A stretch of DNA of 64,000 bases from Daldinia sp. FL1419 (lineage: Eukaryota > Ascomycota > Sordariomycetes > Xylariales > Hypoxylaceae): assembly GCA_025201765.1 (NCBI GenBank), contig MU623387.1, positions 1-64,000 of the forward strand, written 5' to 3'. Within the stretch, counting starts at the first letter, position 1. Every line of letters starts with the position of its first letter. The position numbers and the translations under genes were made by a program. Under the pieces are notes generated by a model. That model saw only the letters and a program-made list of their open reading frames with translations, was not told where the DNA came from and did not search any database. Positions 22,542-34,909 of the stretch are shown here, one piece after another.

Positions 22542-25500
22542 CTTGATAGATCGTCACAAGCGTGGATAGCAGTGAAAGAAGGGTTGGCTTCGCTGCTGGT
22601 AGATACGTGATTCAATCCAGATTAACTGGTACGAATAGTTTGATATATTTCTATAGCGTACCACGATGTGATATTCGTGAGAGGTTGTTGTGGCAAGGAT
22701 TATTTATTTAGTGAGAGTACGTTGTACGTTGTATGTTGCATGTTGTATGTTGTATGTTGTATGTAGGTAATTCGTACGACCCCACGGCTTTGTTCATTGC
22801 GGTGCTCGGATCCATTGATGTAATCAGTAATTGCGGGTCTTATGGCGAAATAATGTGGTGGGGCTCATGCGGGACTTCATTTTCCCGTTTGTTATCTTAT
22901 CGATCTTATCAACCGAGTCTTTGATTGGATCGAGTGGTGCTGGAAATTGAGCAACTTGAATTAAAACGTCTACTATTGGTCATTGGAGGAAAAGGTCGAC
23001 CTACAACTATGTACATAGCGTGGTACCTATTCTGGAGAGTACCTACCTAGGTACCTAGGTACTATACTATACAAACTAGGATGTACTGATGTACTCGGTG
23101 AAGGCACCCTCAAAGTATTAATAATTAGCGGCCTTATTCGGACCATATCGAAATATATTCACCGTAGTTTTGCCGCTCGTAACGGAATTTGCCGCTCATT
23201 ACGACTGATAACCTTGACCTTTCTATTAATACACACCACACGATACTCCGTCTTCTCCAGGTATTCTACCGGTCATCTGCCCCTGAATTTGAGAATCTTT
23301 AATATTTGATGTGAGTAGATGCGACGCGACAAGATTTCCTCAGGGCTAGATGCAGGGGGGTAGATTCGGCGGGCACGGTGCTGGATATGTGATACAACCG
23401 TTGCAGCGAGCTGCGGCTGTTTCACTGATTCAAAAATTTTATGCGCAATAAATTTAGCTAGACCCCGTCGTCACCGTATCTAAAAAGTCGTGCTATCGGT
23501 GATATCATCGGACATTGACCTCTTCTCCGCTGGGGAATTTTGGTGGCAGACGGCGAGAAACGCCACCAGACCCGAACAAAAGGAAAAAAAACAACAACCG
23601 TACGCTATGCGTGTCGTACTGCCTGCAGGTTTTTTTAACCTCTTTTTTTTAATCTTACCTCAGCTGGAAGCTAAGTTTAGCCTTCTGAACCCAGCAGCTA
23701 GGCTGTCAGGTACAAACACGGAGCGTTCTCGATCTGGGCTTGTTTACCGTTCCCGTTCTCAGATCCGGACCACCGTGCCTGATGATCGACAGGTGAATAA
23801 ATAGGCAGTCCGAATATGTCGCATGCTCCGGTCAAGTTTACCGGAAAGAGATAAACAACGGCATTTATCAAGCTCGATCGGGAAAGTCTGTCATCGTACG
23901 GAACTAGCCGTCCCAAGAGCTCGGCACGTGCTATGCGTTGCTCTCTTAATATAAGAAGCGATTTATTCTTGATCCTTCAGCCCTGTCAATATCCCGTATT
24001 CATGCCTACTACCCCGAGATCCGCTGCGCATCTTCCAGCAAGATTCGCCATGAACCCTTACCACCGGGTAGAAGTTATATCGTGCAGTGGTTGATTAAGT
24101 CTATATTTAGTTCACATCTATATCTGCTATACGATGCTCGAACTTGAGGCCCTCCGCTATCGTTCGTAACCTGTAGTCGCAGCGTACAAAGGAGTAACAC
24201 AGCTTGCGCCTATCGATTTGCGAATGCGACGGTGTGCTTTTTTTCGAATTTAGGGACGATCTAGTGAACCACGATTATTGATGACTATATTATCACAAAT
24301 CAATTAGTCCCATAGTCCTAATCCTCCTTCGGTAAGGTTGGAACGTAGGAGCCCGTTGATTGGGTAGACCCTCGTGGGGGAACATTCTACCTGGCAGTAA
24401 CTAGGATGTCTCGGGTCTTCGGGTGGTTGAATCCTTACCTATTGTACGTAGGTAGATCAATGATCAATCCCGTCACAACAGTATCATCTATCGGTCTATT
24501 GAGTTTAGGGTTCAAGCCAGTGGCCTGAATGATACAACGTACAGACAGCATACCGTATTATGGAAAAAAGGGGTCTCTGATCTCTGATTAGTGAGCCTGG
24601 CGTGGCAACGAGACGGGGGAACGCGGGTAAGCGAAGATGGCTGACGACGACCAATTATCGCTTCAAGGATAGCAGTCCTTTACATTGTCAATCGTTTATA
24701 TAGCCGCTCCTATTACCTCCTGCAATGCAGATGCAAGTGCTCGCTCAGGTCGCTTCCACCCTTTTTCTAATTAAATTCTTTTCCCCCTAACCAACCTACT
24801 TCGACGTACTTTGTTAGAATTGGGAGACAAGCGCAAAAATTCCCCTAGCAGGCGTTGGCGCATGCAAACCTGACCGCTAGTCTCCCAGTTAATAATAACT
24901 ACCAGGACCGTCAACATGCAAACAGGGACGGTCTGCAGGGGCTAATTGCGTACTAATGAGAAAAGGAGTCGATTCCAAAAGATCGTGCCTCTCGTAGGTT
25001 AAGGTGAGAAAATACCTGGAGAATTGGTTCGGCCTCGCTATAATTGAAGGCGCTAGAAAAGATCCCGAGAGTGTTTGCCGGTTGGCTGTACACGCACGTC
25101 GGTAGCGTGTAAGTGCGTGCCCCTGATCTGGTTCAGAGGGCCAGTCTTACATACATGTCCGCCCGGAGCGGTATGGGACATGGGGCATTGAGCATTAGCA
25201 ACCACCATTACGTCGAGGTATGTATGATGGACGTCCGCTGTATGTACGTCCTATATGTAGGTAGGTATGTATGTCCATGTATGCTCATATGTAGGCATGT
25301 CGTAGGCATGTAGCCATGTATGTAGGTTATGCACCTCGCAGCCCTACTTCCCCCAGGAACGCATACACATGATTTGGCATGCTACCATGCTATGTAGGTC
25401 ACTTACTATTATCATCAATATTGCAGCCTCGGCGGCTATTGACTTGCCACGACACCTTACTCGCGTACCGTAGGTACCGCTCGGATGGGAGAGCTGGAGT

Positions 25501-27719
25501 TGACTGGAGTTGACATCTGATGCGCTTGGTTCTCCTTAAACGTTTCAAACCTATATCGGGCCTGTTAATACCATCGGTGACCTACTGCAGTAATAAGAAT
25601 ACCCCGTATCCCCGTATTTTACATAGTACGCTGCGAGTATGCTGAGGTGGCGCATCGTGTGACGGTTTCTGCGTTTTCTAATTCTTTAATAGCGCCTAAT
25701 GTGAGACGATAACAGGTGGAGAGGTTTCTGACGGCAAATGCCTAGCCTCTTGGGATGGGTGGAAATAGATGGACTAGGTGAAGTGTGGGCACTCGGCCTA
25801 TCTTCTAGACTTCTTCCGTGCGCGCACAACTTTCGTAAGATGTGATGTGTAGCTGATGTTTTTTTTTTTGTCCCTCGGGAGTTTATGGACCATTCAATTC
25901 TCTGGCGTCTCTCTCCTTCGACTCCCGGCCGAATGGCATCGCTCTTTCCCTAGGTACCTACAGAGTAGCGTGCAAAGTAGGCTGCTAGGTAATAAAGTCC
26001 TGACCTTAGAGCGCTAATGTGAGCTAGATATGTACGAAGACGGAACCGAGCTAGGTATCGATGATACGGTACATATGTTGAGGCGCGGTATTGACCCGCA
26101 CCAGCACCATACGGTACTGGCCCAACGTCGATGCTGAATCCTGCGAACCATTGAGAGCTAGCGATCGATCTTTAGATTGATTAACCACCACAATATCCAA
26201 CCGAGAATTCCAAGTTGTCGAAAGGAGGACCAAGCTTTATGCGTAGTATATATATATACCGAACGGCGCGCAGAAGATCTTAATATAAAAGTTGCGGAGG
26301 TTACTTTGCTCTATTGTCATGCGACGACTCTCGTAATAGAGAAATATAAGTTGTCGATTTATTAGAACAGGTTAATAAGTAATGCTATACCTTACTATAC
26401 CGAGATTGTCATTATTATTATTTTACAAAAAGGTATTGAGTAAAGTTCTTACAAATCCTGGTAGTTATATGTTACACAATTATCTGAAGAAAAGGTAGAC
26501 AATTAACAAAATTTGCTGGGTCTAGGTCTAGTACGCGGTATATTCCTTGAGTAAGTACAGAGATAAGTACAGGTACGTAATCTGTAAGCAGCAGCAGCAG
26601 GCTCATATTGGGGCCGGCAGGAACCACGCGAGGACAAGGAAGGCGAAGAAGGCAAGGAAGGCAGGCAAGGCAGGGGGGCTCCATAAGGAACCACACCCCT
26701 CGCGCCTTTCGGCCCCTCTCGACTCTATGCAAGTGCAAAGTCCATTTTATGTAGCAAGCAGCCAGCATGATCAACTGGGTACTATGGTACATGTACAATA
26801 ACACACATCTGCGCAAGTGTAGGTACCCATAGGTCTGTTCCTAATTCCTAGGTATTCCCCATTTACTTATACCACACCTAGCTTGACTCCATTTCACCTA
26901 TTTTACATTACATTACATAGTACATTTCTGTAAGTACTGGACACAAGTGAGGTAAAAGTGTACAAGCATATGCTCATATAGCCCAGAAGTATGCCCCCGT
27001 TTTTTTAGGTCCTGGCTTCTTTCCGCTGGAACTTTGCTGGACTCATGGCGACGCATGGTTATCCCCTCATCTACCTGAATACCGGGTCTTCCCTTGAAAA
27101 AGCAAAAAAGGACCATTTTCATGGGAACCCACTTCTTGCCTACTGCTATTGCCTGTACTTGCCTTAAACTTGCCTGAACCTACTTGCCTGGACTTACTTG
27201 CCTGGACTTGCCCTGACTGCCTGGCATCCATGACCCCGTCCCGCCTCCCTCCCACTACATCTAAACCTACCTAACCTTAGGCATATTGGAACTACCAGTC
27301 TACCAGTTAAACTGCAGTACCACTATACCGCGTAAAGGTCCTTTAACCTTAAACACCCTTTTTTTTTTTTTTTTTTTTTTCCCTCTCTAGCAGCCTGTCG
27401 ATATTTCTAATACCGTTAAGCTGTACTTTGGTCACCTTAAACTTCTTCCTTCCGTCTCGCCTTGTCTTGTCTTGTTTTGCCTCGCTTCGCATTGCTTGCT
27501 CGTTTTTGCTTTTGCTTGTAATTTACCCGCTGTCCTGGCGCTCAGCTAAAAAAAAAAAAAAGTTCCTACACGATACTAGCGATCAACGTGCCGCAGCGAT
27601 CCAAACTCCATCCGTTTTTTTCGTCACGAACCAATGGTCGATTATTAAGTCAGGAGGATCATAGTCTCGTTGGACCCGGTCGTGAGGGTTCAATATCCGC
27701 CGAAAAGGCGAAGCAAGCC
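22542..27719. promoter_or_regulatory. 5.2-kb divergent intergenic region CIA2/Zn2Cys6 factor
   Basis: No credible ORF: frames at 23490-23804 and 26472-26816 lack recognisable content. Repeats seen: a TTGTATG-type heptamer array (22718-22764), the palindrome in TACCTACCTAGGTACCTAGGTA (about 23040-23061), GTATGT/GTAGGCAT runs (25230-25330), a purine-rich tract (26630-26680), TTGCCT-rich imperfect repeats (27130-27230), a T tract of about 22 (27359-27380) and an A tract (27549-27561). The long upstream region and pyrimidine-rich stretch before 27720 suggest a long transcribed leader for the transcription factor. Confidence 0.45.
22718..22764. repeat. Heptanucleotide array (TTGTATG type)
   Basis: About six to seven tandem copies of a seven-base unit with single changes, 180-220 bp upstream of the CIA2 start codon and therefore inside its promoter. 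Confidence 0.7.
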
Positions 27720-30700
27720 ATGTCGAATAACGATCAGTCCGTTCGGAGACTGTTACCGCAGAGCTCTAACTCATCCTTGAATTCGTTTTCCTTTGCGCCG
27801 CCGACTTATCAGCCTCCTAGAGAGACTCAAAAAAGTGCGCCCTATGAGTATCCCCGTAAACGCGTAGCGTCCGTGTTCTAACTGCTTAATTTGTAGATTA
27901 TGTATTCGTGGACGAGCATAACCGCCATAAGCGGTTGAAGGGTATGGACATCGTGTGTTGACAATATGGTGAAAGAATCGTAGCTAATAGGAATACTAAT
28001 TTTTAGTTATGAGAGCATGTGAGGGTTGTAGGAGGAGAAAAATTAAATGCGATGCTGCGACGACAAATACATGGCCATGTTCCGCTTGTATCCGGTTGAA
28101 GCTCCATTGCGTGAGACCCAATGGCCAGTATGAAGGCTCACCAACAGAGGGTCAGTCCTATGAAGCTGGGCGATCAGAATACGATGTCGTGTCGGGGCAA
28201 GATAGCTTCAGGGCCATGCCCATGCCGCAGCCTTCTGCGCAGCCTATGATGGCCGGTCAGCCAAAACCCATGTACCCAACGCCCAGTCCTTATCCCGAAC
28301 ATCAAGGCGTCTACCCCCCGATGTCGTACGGAGATCCACCTCCACCGTCGCATCAACTTCAATACGCTACTATTCCTTCCCAAATGAGTGTCATGGACCA
28401 GTCATATGCTTCCGCCGGTGTGTTTCCGACTCCGCCGATGCACCAACATTCCGTACACTCTGAGCCATCTCCGGAGTCTTATCAAGAGTATGGGCAACAG
28501 GACCTCGCGGATATTCTGGGGGCCCTGAAGGTTGACGAGGCGGGGACAGGTTAGTCTCATGTTCTATCTTGTAAGGAATCAAGTATTAATACTAACCTAT
28601 CGAAGCTCCGTACTTGAATAAAAAGATGGCGTTTGCAGGGCAGGAAGAGGAGCCTGCTGTTGAGGACGACGATGATTTTAAGGACGTGCTGCCACCTATT
28701 CCGTCCGGGCCTGGCCTTAAGATACGTATACCCCCGGAACTGATGCCAGACGATGCAACTATCATGCATTACTTTGAGCTCTATTTCGCCAACGTACACC
28801 CTTATGTTCCGGTTTTGAATAAGACTCAACTCTACCAGCAGTGGCAGACTAACCGAGAATCAATATCTCCCTTGCTATTAGAAGCCATTTTTGCGGTTGC
28901 CGGTCGCCTTGCCGATGAGCCAGCACAAGGACAGCAATGGATCGCCCTTGCTTCGAGTAAGGACCCGAAATAAAACTCGTACCCAACTAAACTAACCTAG
29001 CTTAGAACACGCCGATTCTTTCATGGATGTACCGCGTCTGAGTACCCTTCAAGCTCTCTTAATTATTTTGAAGGCGAGGGAGGCTTCACCAAAGCGTGGT
29101 TACTACTACCGGTCTTGGATGTCTATTGTGCATTGCGTCGCTATGGCTAAAGACCTTGGACTTGACGAGCACATGGATACTCACAGAGCAGGAAAGTCAT
29201 GTGGCTCTTCCCATGGAGAATGTTGCACAAAGCGGCGCATATGGCAAACTATATTCGTATGCGAAACCATGATAGCCGCTCCCCAAGGTAAGCTAGCTCA
29301 ATTCTAGGGCAGATCTTTTTCGAGGTTCTAAACGTGATTTAGGGCGACAAGATCTCTCTGTTGATCCAGATTCCGTCGACTTTAGCATTCCGAGGCTCCT
29401 GCCTGGTTGCGAGGAATCTGAATATCATGCCAGTCGAAATTTTTCGTATCTTTCCCGCGTTGCCCGAAATCTAAACCGGGTTAATGCCGTTTACGCCAAG
29501 ATTAAGAGAAAGAAGGATTGGGGTATTGACCCTGAATTGGTCCAGCTTAACCCGACCATAACAGGATGGCTCGCCGATTTACCGCCTGATCTACGAATCT
29601 CATTTCCTCCAGATGGCTCGCCGCCATGGCTCCCATCGCATTTCATTGGAAATATGCATTCTTATTATTACTTGAGCGTCATTATACTTCATCGACCGCA
29701 GCTATCCTTCTTAGAGCCAATGGGCGCCGACGGACAGTGGAAATCACACATGTCTCTCTGTTACACGTCAGCTAAGGCCCTTTGCCGTTTACAAGAATCG
29801 ATGTTGCAATCTTTTGGTCTGGGCGGGCTCCAGTGCATGCAACGAGGCATCAGTTTCACCATTTACGCCATCCTTTCTTGCATCGTACTCCATCTAGTGC
29901 GTTCACGTGTTTTCTTGGTTTTCTGCGCGAATTTGAGAAGAAACCATTGGCTAATGTCAGTTTATTTAGGTTGCGTTGACTTCCCCTGATCCGGAACTCA
30001 ACAGTGATGCTCGAGACTACTTCACCCGACACATGAGGGTTTTAGAGAAGACAATGCATTCTTGGCCGCTACCGGAAATGCTAAAGCAGATCGATGCTGT
30101 GCGAGAGGCTTTCTCGGCAGACGTTAGAAAACCATTTGTCTTGAAGCCGAGTTTTCCTTATGGGAGCCCGCATCCCAGCAGTCATTCGAGCCCACCTACT
30201 GCTAACACATTCAAGCCCCCTATGCTGCAGACGAGCTCGTTGGACTCTGGTATGGACCCGCAGACCGGTCAGCACTCGCAAGTTAGTTATGCCAACCATC
30301 CTATCACACCCATCTCCGTTGGTTCCGCGGACAATAAGAGTGACTCTCCTTCTGCACAGTCGCTCTCCCTAATGAACCCCGGCCCGAGTGCGCATGCTTC
30401 AACGCTTTCGAGCACTATATCGCTAGGGGATCAGCCTTCGTGGAATCCTTCGCGTTTATTCGAGTGAGTATATCCAACTCTCGGTTATAATAGGTCGAAA
30501 CGTTTACTAATAGTAAAATTACTATAGGCAATGGAACTCGACTTTCGGTACGCAGCAAATCCAATCTCAGCCAACTTCGGTGGCTCCGCAGTCCAGTTCT
30601 CTAAGTGTTCCCTCATCTTCAGGTGCCCCCGAAGTCCCAACATCACAGGACATGCAGCTTGCAGGCGCGTCTTTACCGGCCGTGACGCAGCCCTTATCGC

Positions 30701-30849
30701 ACCAACAGTACTCGGCTCCACCCGTACAGACTTTTGTTACCCCAGCTATGTGGCAGCAGTCAGTTGCTAGTGTCTACGAGGGTGGTATCAAGCGGCATTG
30801 GGACTACGACAACGGCACTTCGATCGCCGAGCCGGTCAAGCGCCGCTGA
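27720..30849 (+). CDS. Zn(II)2Cys6 fungal transcription factor
   Basis: Seven exons: 27720-27855 (least certain end), 28007-28549, 28606-28956, 29006-29287, 29343-29896, 29970-30463, 30528-30849; about 893 aa. All phases agree from exon 2 on. The zinc cluster is at about 50-80 with spacing C-x2-C-x6-C-x9-C-x2-C-x6-C (motif CRRRKIKCD). A Pro/Gln/Tyr-rich linker follows, then a fungal-type regulatory middle-homology region from about 280 (MHYFELYFANVHPYVPV), and a Ser/Pro/Gln-rich C-terminus likely to act in activation. It is a nuclear sequence-specific regulator; I cannot assign its target pathway. The exon 1 donor (GTAAAC) is weak. Translation might instead begin at Met 28009 just before the cluster, or at an in-frame ATG at 27588. 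Confidence 0.85.
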
Positions 30850-32537
30850 GCTAACTAGGCACGCAGTTCTGACGAGAATTTACTCAGATACTACCTTCTC
30901 CCTTCAGCACCAGCGCGGACGGCGGTTCTCGATAATCTGCGATTAAGTGGAAACGAACCAACGATAGCACGCAGCGATACCTCAATCTTTTTACCATCTA
31001 TCAATTACTATATAGATTTCACCTATTTAACTATGACATGTATAACAGGGGATATGAGCTGAATTAAACAGGCTCGTATGAGATGGAGACGAGAAGGGCG
31101 ATAGGAGGGAGAAATGAATGGATTTTCACGGACGAAATCAGAAGTCTTGACTGAGACAACACAAATACCATTGAACGAGGTTGTACAAAATGCCCCATGC
31201 GCGTATGATTGGAAAGTCTAGGCCAGGGGTAATGTCAAGGGATGGCCGATCTATGACAAAGTACCTAGCTTCTGCTGAAAAGAAAAAAAACGGCAGTTCT
31301 TCAAACTCGGCAAGGCGTTTCGAGGTAGCATTTGGGACGCGACCCACGAGGCAAAGATAAGGCTTGTTATCTTTCTTTTTTTGGAGTTGCCTCTTGTACA
31401 ATAGGATCTGCATGGCGACGGACGGATGGTTCTGTTTTACTAAGATATACATGATACCACGGGATTTTACGTCAGGAGAATGGGGGTAAGGGGGGGGGGG
31501 GAATACTTATATACCTACGCCTTGTTTGGCTGCGGAGTGGGATGAAATACGTAACAAGAGAAAAGAAGAAAAAAAATCAGGAGGTCCTTGGCCAAGTTCT
31601 ATCTAGTGCGGGCTGCGAGGAATTATAGACAGTTGCGCGATTGGGAAGCTGGAACTTGTATATGATTCATGTATGTATCTGTGTACGTGTGTACGTGTGT
31701 ACGTAAGGCTTAGGTTGAGAGATCGACACGGGGGTTGAGGAGCACATGGCGTGATATGCCAGGCACTTGGTTACGAGTATTGGTATACTCGATCAACTAA
31801 CGCACAGCCGGGTCACAAGGCTCTATCGTATGACGCGCTAGTTGCTTGGATCTTGCTAGCATATAGTTCACTTATAAAGTATTACACCTAGACTCAACAT
31901 CTGTTGACTATTATCAGATATGGCGGGATTTACATGGTGAGAGATTTGTGATTATTCGGGGGGTAAATGTAAAGGGGGTAAAGGCCCAAGGGGGACGGTA
32001 AGGCTTACATAGTAATATCGTCTATCCAACCCACCTTATCTCTGTGTGATAGTCGTATCTATCTGGGTAGTCCGTCTTTCAGCCCTTCGTTCCGGGCAAA
32101 GTATCGGATGGTGCCGCGATGGAACCAACCCATCTCTGGCAGGTAGGTTGATCGGTAGTTAAGGTATGATCGAGGTATATACTCACTCCGTAAAATCGGC
32201 TTACGTGCTCTCGGAAGATACATGCCCGGGTACGTGACGACGTGTTATTCCGCGCGGGAACTGGCCAATAGACTCTGGGGTTGGCGAGGAGTGGTAGAGT
32301 AGAGTATAAGTCTAGCCGGCAAAGGCTGGTGATGAGTTGACTGTAGAAGTTGTGTTTTGTGTGACGTGCATACATAGGTATACAACACTACGACCACATA
32401 CCCGCTTACTTTCCCATCGATTCATCTAACCACCTGCTCGTTTCCCTACACGCCATTGGGGACTTTCTTCTAGAAGCAGCTGAAGAGCTTCCACACCCAC
32501 TCGTGCGTCCCGCTTGACTCGTTTGCGTGCGCACTAG

Positions 32538-32560
32538 CACGTCACGTCACGTCACGTCAC
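32538..32560. repeat. Tandem CACGT array (CRE/E-box-like)
   Basis: Four contiguous five-base units give overlapping CACGTCAC / GTGACGTG half-sites of the kind bound by bZIP factors (ACGTCA) or bHLH factors (CACGTx). A TATATA element follows shortly. Binding itself is inference. Confidence 0.6.
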
Positions 32561-32754
32561 ACATGGAATATATAGGAAGGTTGTAAGTGAAGAGTTGGCT
32601 AGTTATAGGACTAGGTATTTACCCATCTCGTTACCGTCGAGAGCATATAACCGCGGCCAACCGAGCCGTTGTTTTCCTGTCTTGTTCCGTTGCTCAACTT
32701 CACTAGGTTAGTTTAGTTGGATGTTGGATGTTGGTTATACTACACCATGGAGAT

Positions 32755-32788
32755 AGGTAGGTAGGTAAGTAGGTAGGTAGGTAGGTAG
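32755..32788. repeat. GGTA tetranucleotide run
   Basis: About eight GGTA units with one GTAAG interruption. Same family as the runs at 21 kb and 33-34 kb. Confidence 0.75.
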
Positions 32789-33109
32789 TCGCCTAAAGCA
32801 GCTACCGAAAAAGCGCACCTGGGCTACGCCAAGGTCCGAAGGATTTGGCGAGGGAAGCTTTGGCAAGGCACGACATCGAAAGGATCGCGTTATTCTCTCG
32901 CTGGTTCGTGTGTAACAGTCCCAAGTCCGGCTGACCTGCTTTTACACCTAGGTATGTGTATGTACCTACTCGATATCCCCAATATACTTTTGGATATTAA
33001 CTACGACGTCAACTCACCGAGGTACATGTGGCTATTTAATTTCTAGCGGTCCTCTATGGATAGGAGGTCCTTGGGGTATTCCAGCCCCCAAATCAGGCCG
33101 GCATGGTAC

Positions 33110-33164
33110 GATGTGCAATGTGTAATGTGCGATGTGCAATGTGCGATGTGCGATGTGCGATGTA
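33110..33164. repeat. GATGTGC(AAT) minisatellite
   Basis: Seven to eight units of 7 to 10 bases built on GATGTGC, with AAT-containing variants alternating in the left half. Confidence 0.7.
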
Positions 33165-34909
33165 AGATATGACCGTAATATAATGCGGCTACCCGCCTGC
33201 CACTGCCAGCCCATTCCCTTGCTTTAATACATAGTATTGTACCGACACACCTTGGGTTTAGGGAGCTTAGGTTAACTAGCTCCCACGTACATACACTAGG
33301 TCTGTCTTCTTTTCCCTCTATCGCAAAGTAAGTACGTATATCGTATAACTAGTTATATATCGTATAACTATCGTGGTGCAGTAAAGATGTAATGTTACAT
33401 CCCCCAGTCCCACATCCCTTCTTCCCAAGGGTCCCAAAAGCACTGTTAAGGCACGGTGCATAACGACCTCGCGCCGGGCCGAGCGGCGATTGGTGGAAAT
33501 GCCCCCAATTCACGTACCGCGCACGTCGACGTAGGGTCCGTCTGGGGTTTTCGGCTGCGCTATTACTACATCTAGCATTGGCCGTATCTCTCCGTAGGCG
33601 TACATCATCATCATACCCAGATACATAGGATTCACGATATTATGTGTATGTTGGTTCCGAATGTTATCAAGACTCGAAAAAGCGCAAATGGGTAAATTCC
33701 AACACTTTTTACCATATAATTGGGTATAACTGCCTACCTACCTACTTATACCTCATATAGTTATAGGTACCTACAAGTATACATTACCGGCCTGCCATCC
33801 AGCTGCATCTACCTGCTACCTGCTACCTGCTACCTAACCTTATATTAAGTACCGCAGCAAACGTATGCACATTACAGCGTACCTACCTTGGACTACGTAG
33901 GTACCTACCTACCTAAGTACCTACGTAGATACTAAAGGTAGTTATTCCTTGTACAAGTACATGCCGCGACCCCTACATCGGTGAATCACATGCCACGACC
34001 AGGAACCGATTCCCTCGGCACCTTACCTACATACCTCTACCTACCTCTAGAGTCTACACTTGCCATGCAAAACAGGGGCTGCCGCTCCTGCCCGTCCCGA
34101 TCCCGAAGTCCCTGCCCCCACTTATTCTACTCTCTCCGGCCCTTACGGCCCTTTCCCAACCTGCTAACTCCGAGCCCTTCCTTTCCCACATACTTGAGAT
34201 GGTGGGGGAGCGATGGGGTTTGCCCATTGGCGCGGCCGGGCCTCCGTGCTTACTCGTTGGCGGACGAAATAATTACCCGCGTCGTCGGTAAGTACCAATA
34301 CCTTACCTACCTAACCGTGGCCTTGCGTCGCGTCAGACTGCAGCATCATATATCAAACAAACATCACCAACCAAGCCGTTCGTTTATTCTCTGGCCTAAC
34401 ATCAGTTGGCGAAACTAATGCAGGCTGTTAACCTCCCATAGGAGAACACCTACGTAGAATAATACGGTATATTAGATATAACAGCTTGATATGATGATTT
34501 CGTAAATCCCGTTGAAGGAGACAAGTAAATTCCATAAACATAGCAAGCATCGTTACAAACACCACATCTTCGTGCGTAGGTGGCGCTCATCAAAAAAACA
34601 AACTACGGCAACCGTCAAATACGCAATACGTAAAATCACCAACAGTGTAAATCAATAATCCATTCGCGAATAGCCTAGAATCCATTGGCTTTCTAGGCGA
34701 GCTTGCGCTCGACCGCATTTTAACTATTTTGTAACAACACGTGCAACCAACGCCGGTTTCTGGCTCGCCCCCGAGCTTGTCGTACGTAATGTAATGCCTT
34801 TTCCTCTAGCGAACGACGACCTCCCTACCGCAATTCCTATGCGAGGAGTAAATGACCGGTACCACCTGAACGCCCATAACATCAATCATACAATGCAATA
34901 TTAGTTTAC

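Larger units (their letters stand above)
30850..34909. other. 4-kb convergent intergenic region with promoter-like patches
   Basis: Lies between two gene 3' ends, so no annotated promoter is expected. It contains four tandem CACGT units (32538-32560) followed within 15 bp by ATATATAGG, GGTA runs (about 32755-32788), a GATGTGC minisatellite (33110-33164), TACCTGC repeats (about 33811-33835) and several TACC/GGTA clusters (33729-33745, 33895-33930, 34024-34048). Frames at 32079-32375 and 33981-34418 are unrecognised and repeat-influenced. I find no gene I can support, but an unannotated transcript is possible. Confidence 0.5.

Noticed and set aside
33981..34418. 145-codon plus-strand ORF in the convergent gap
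   Set aside because: Built partly from TACC repeats; no conserved feature seen.
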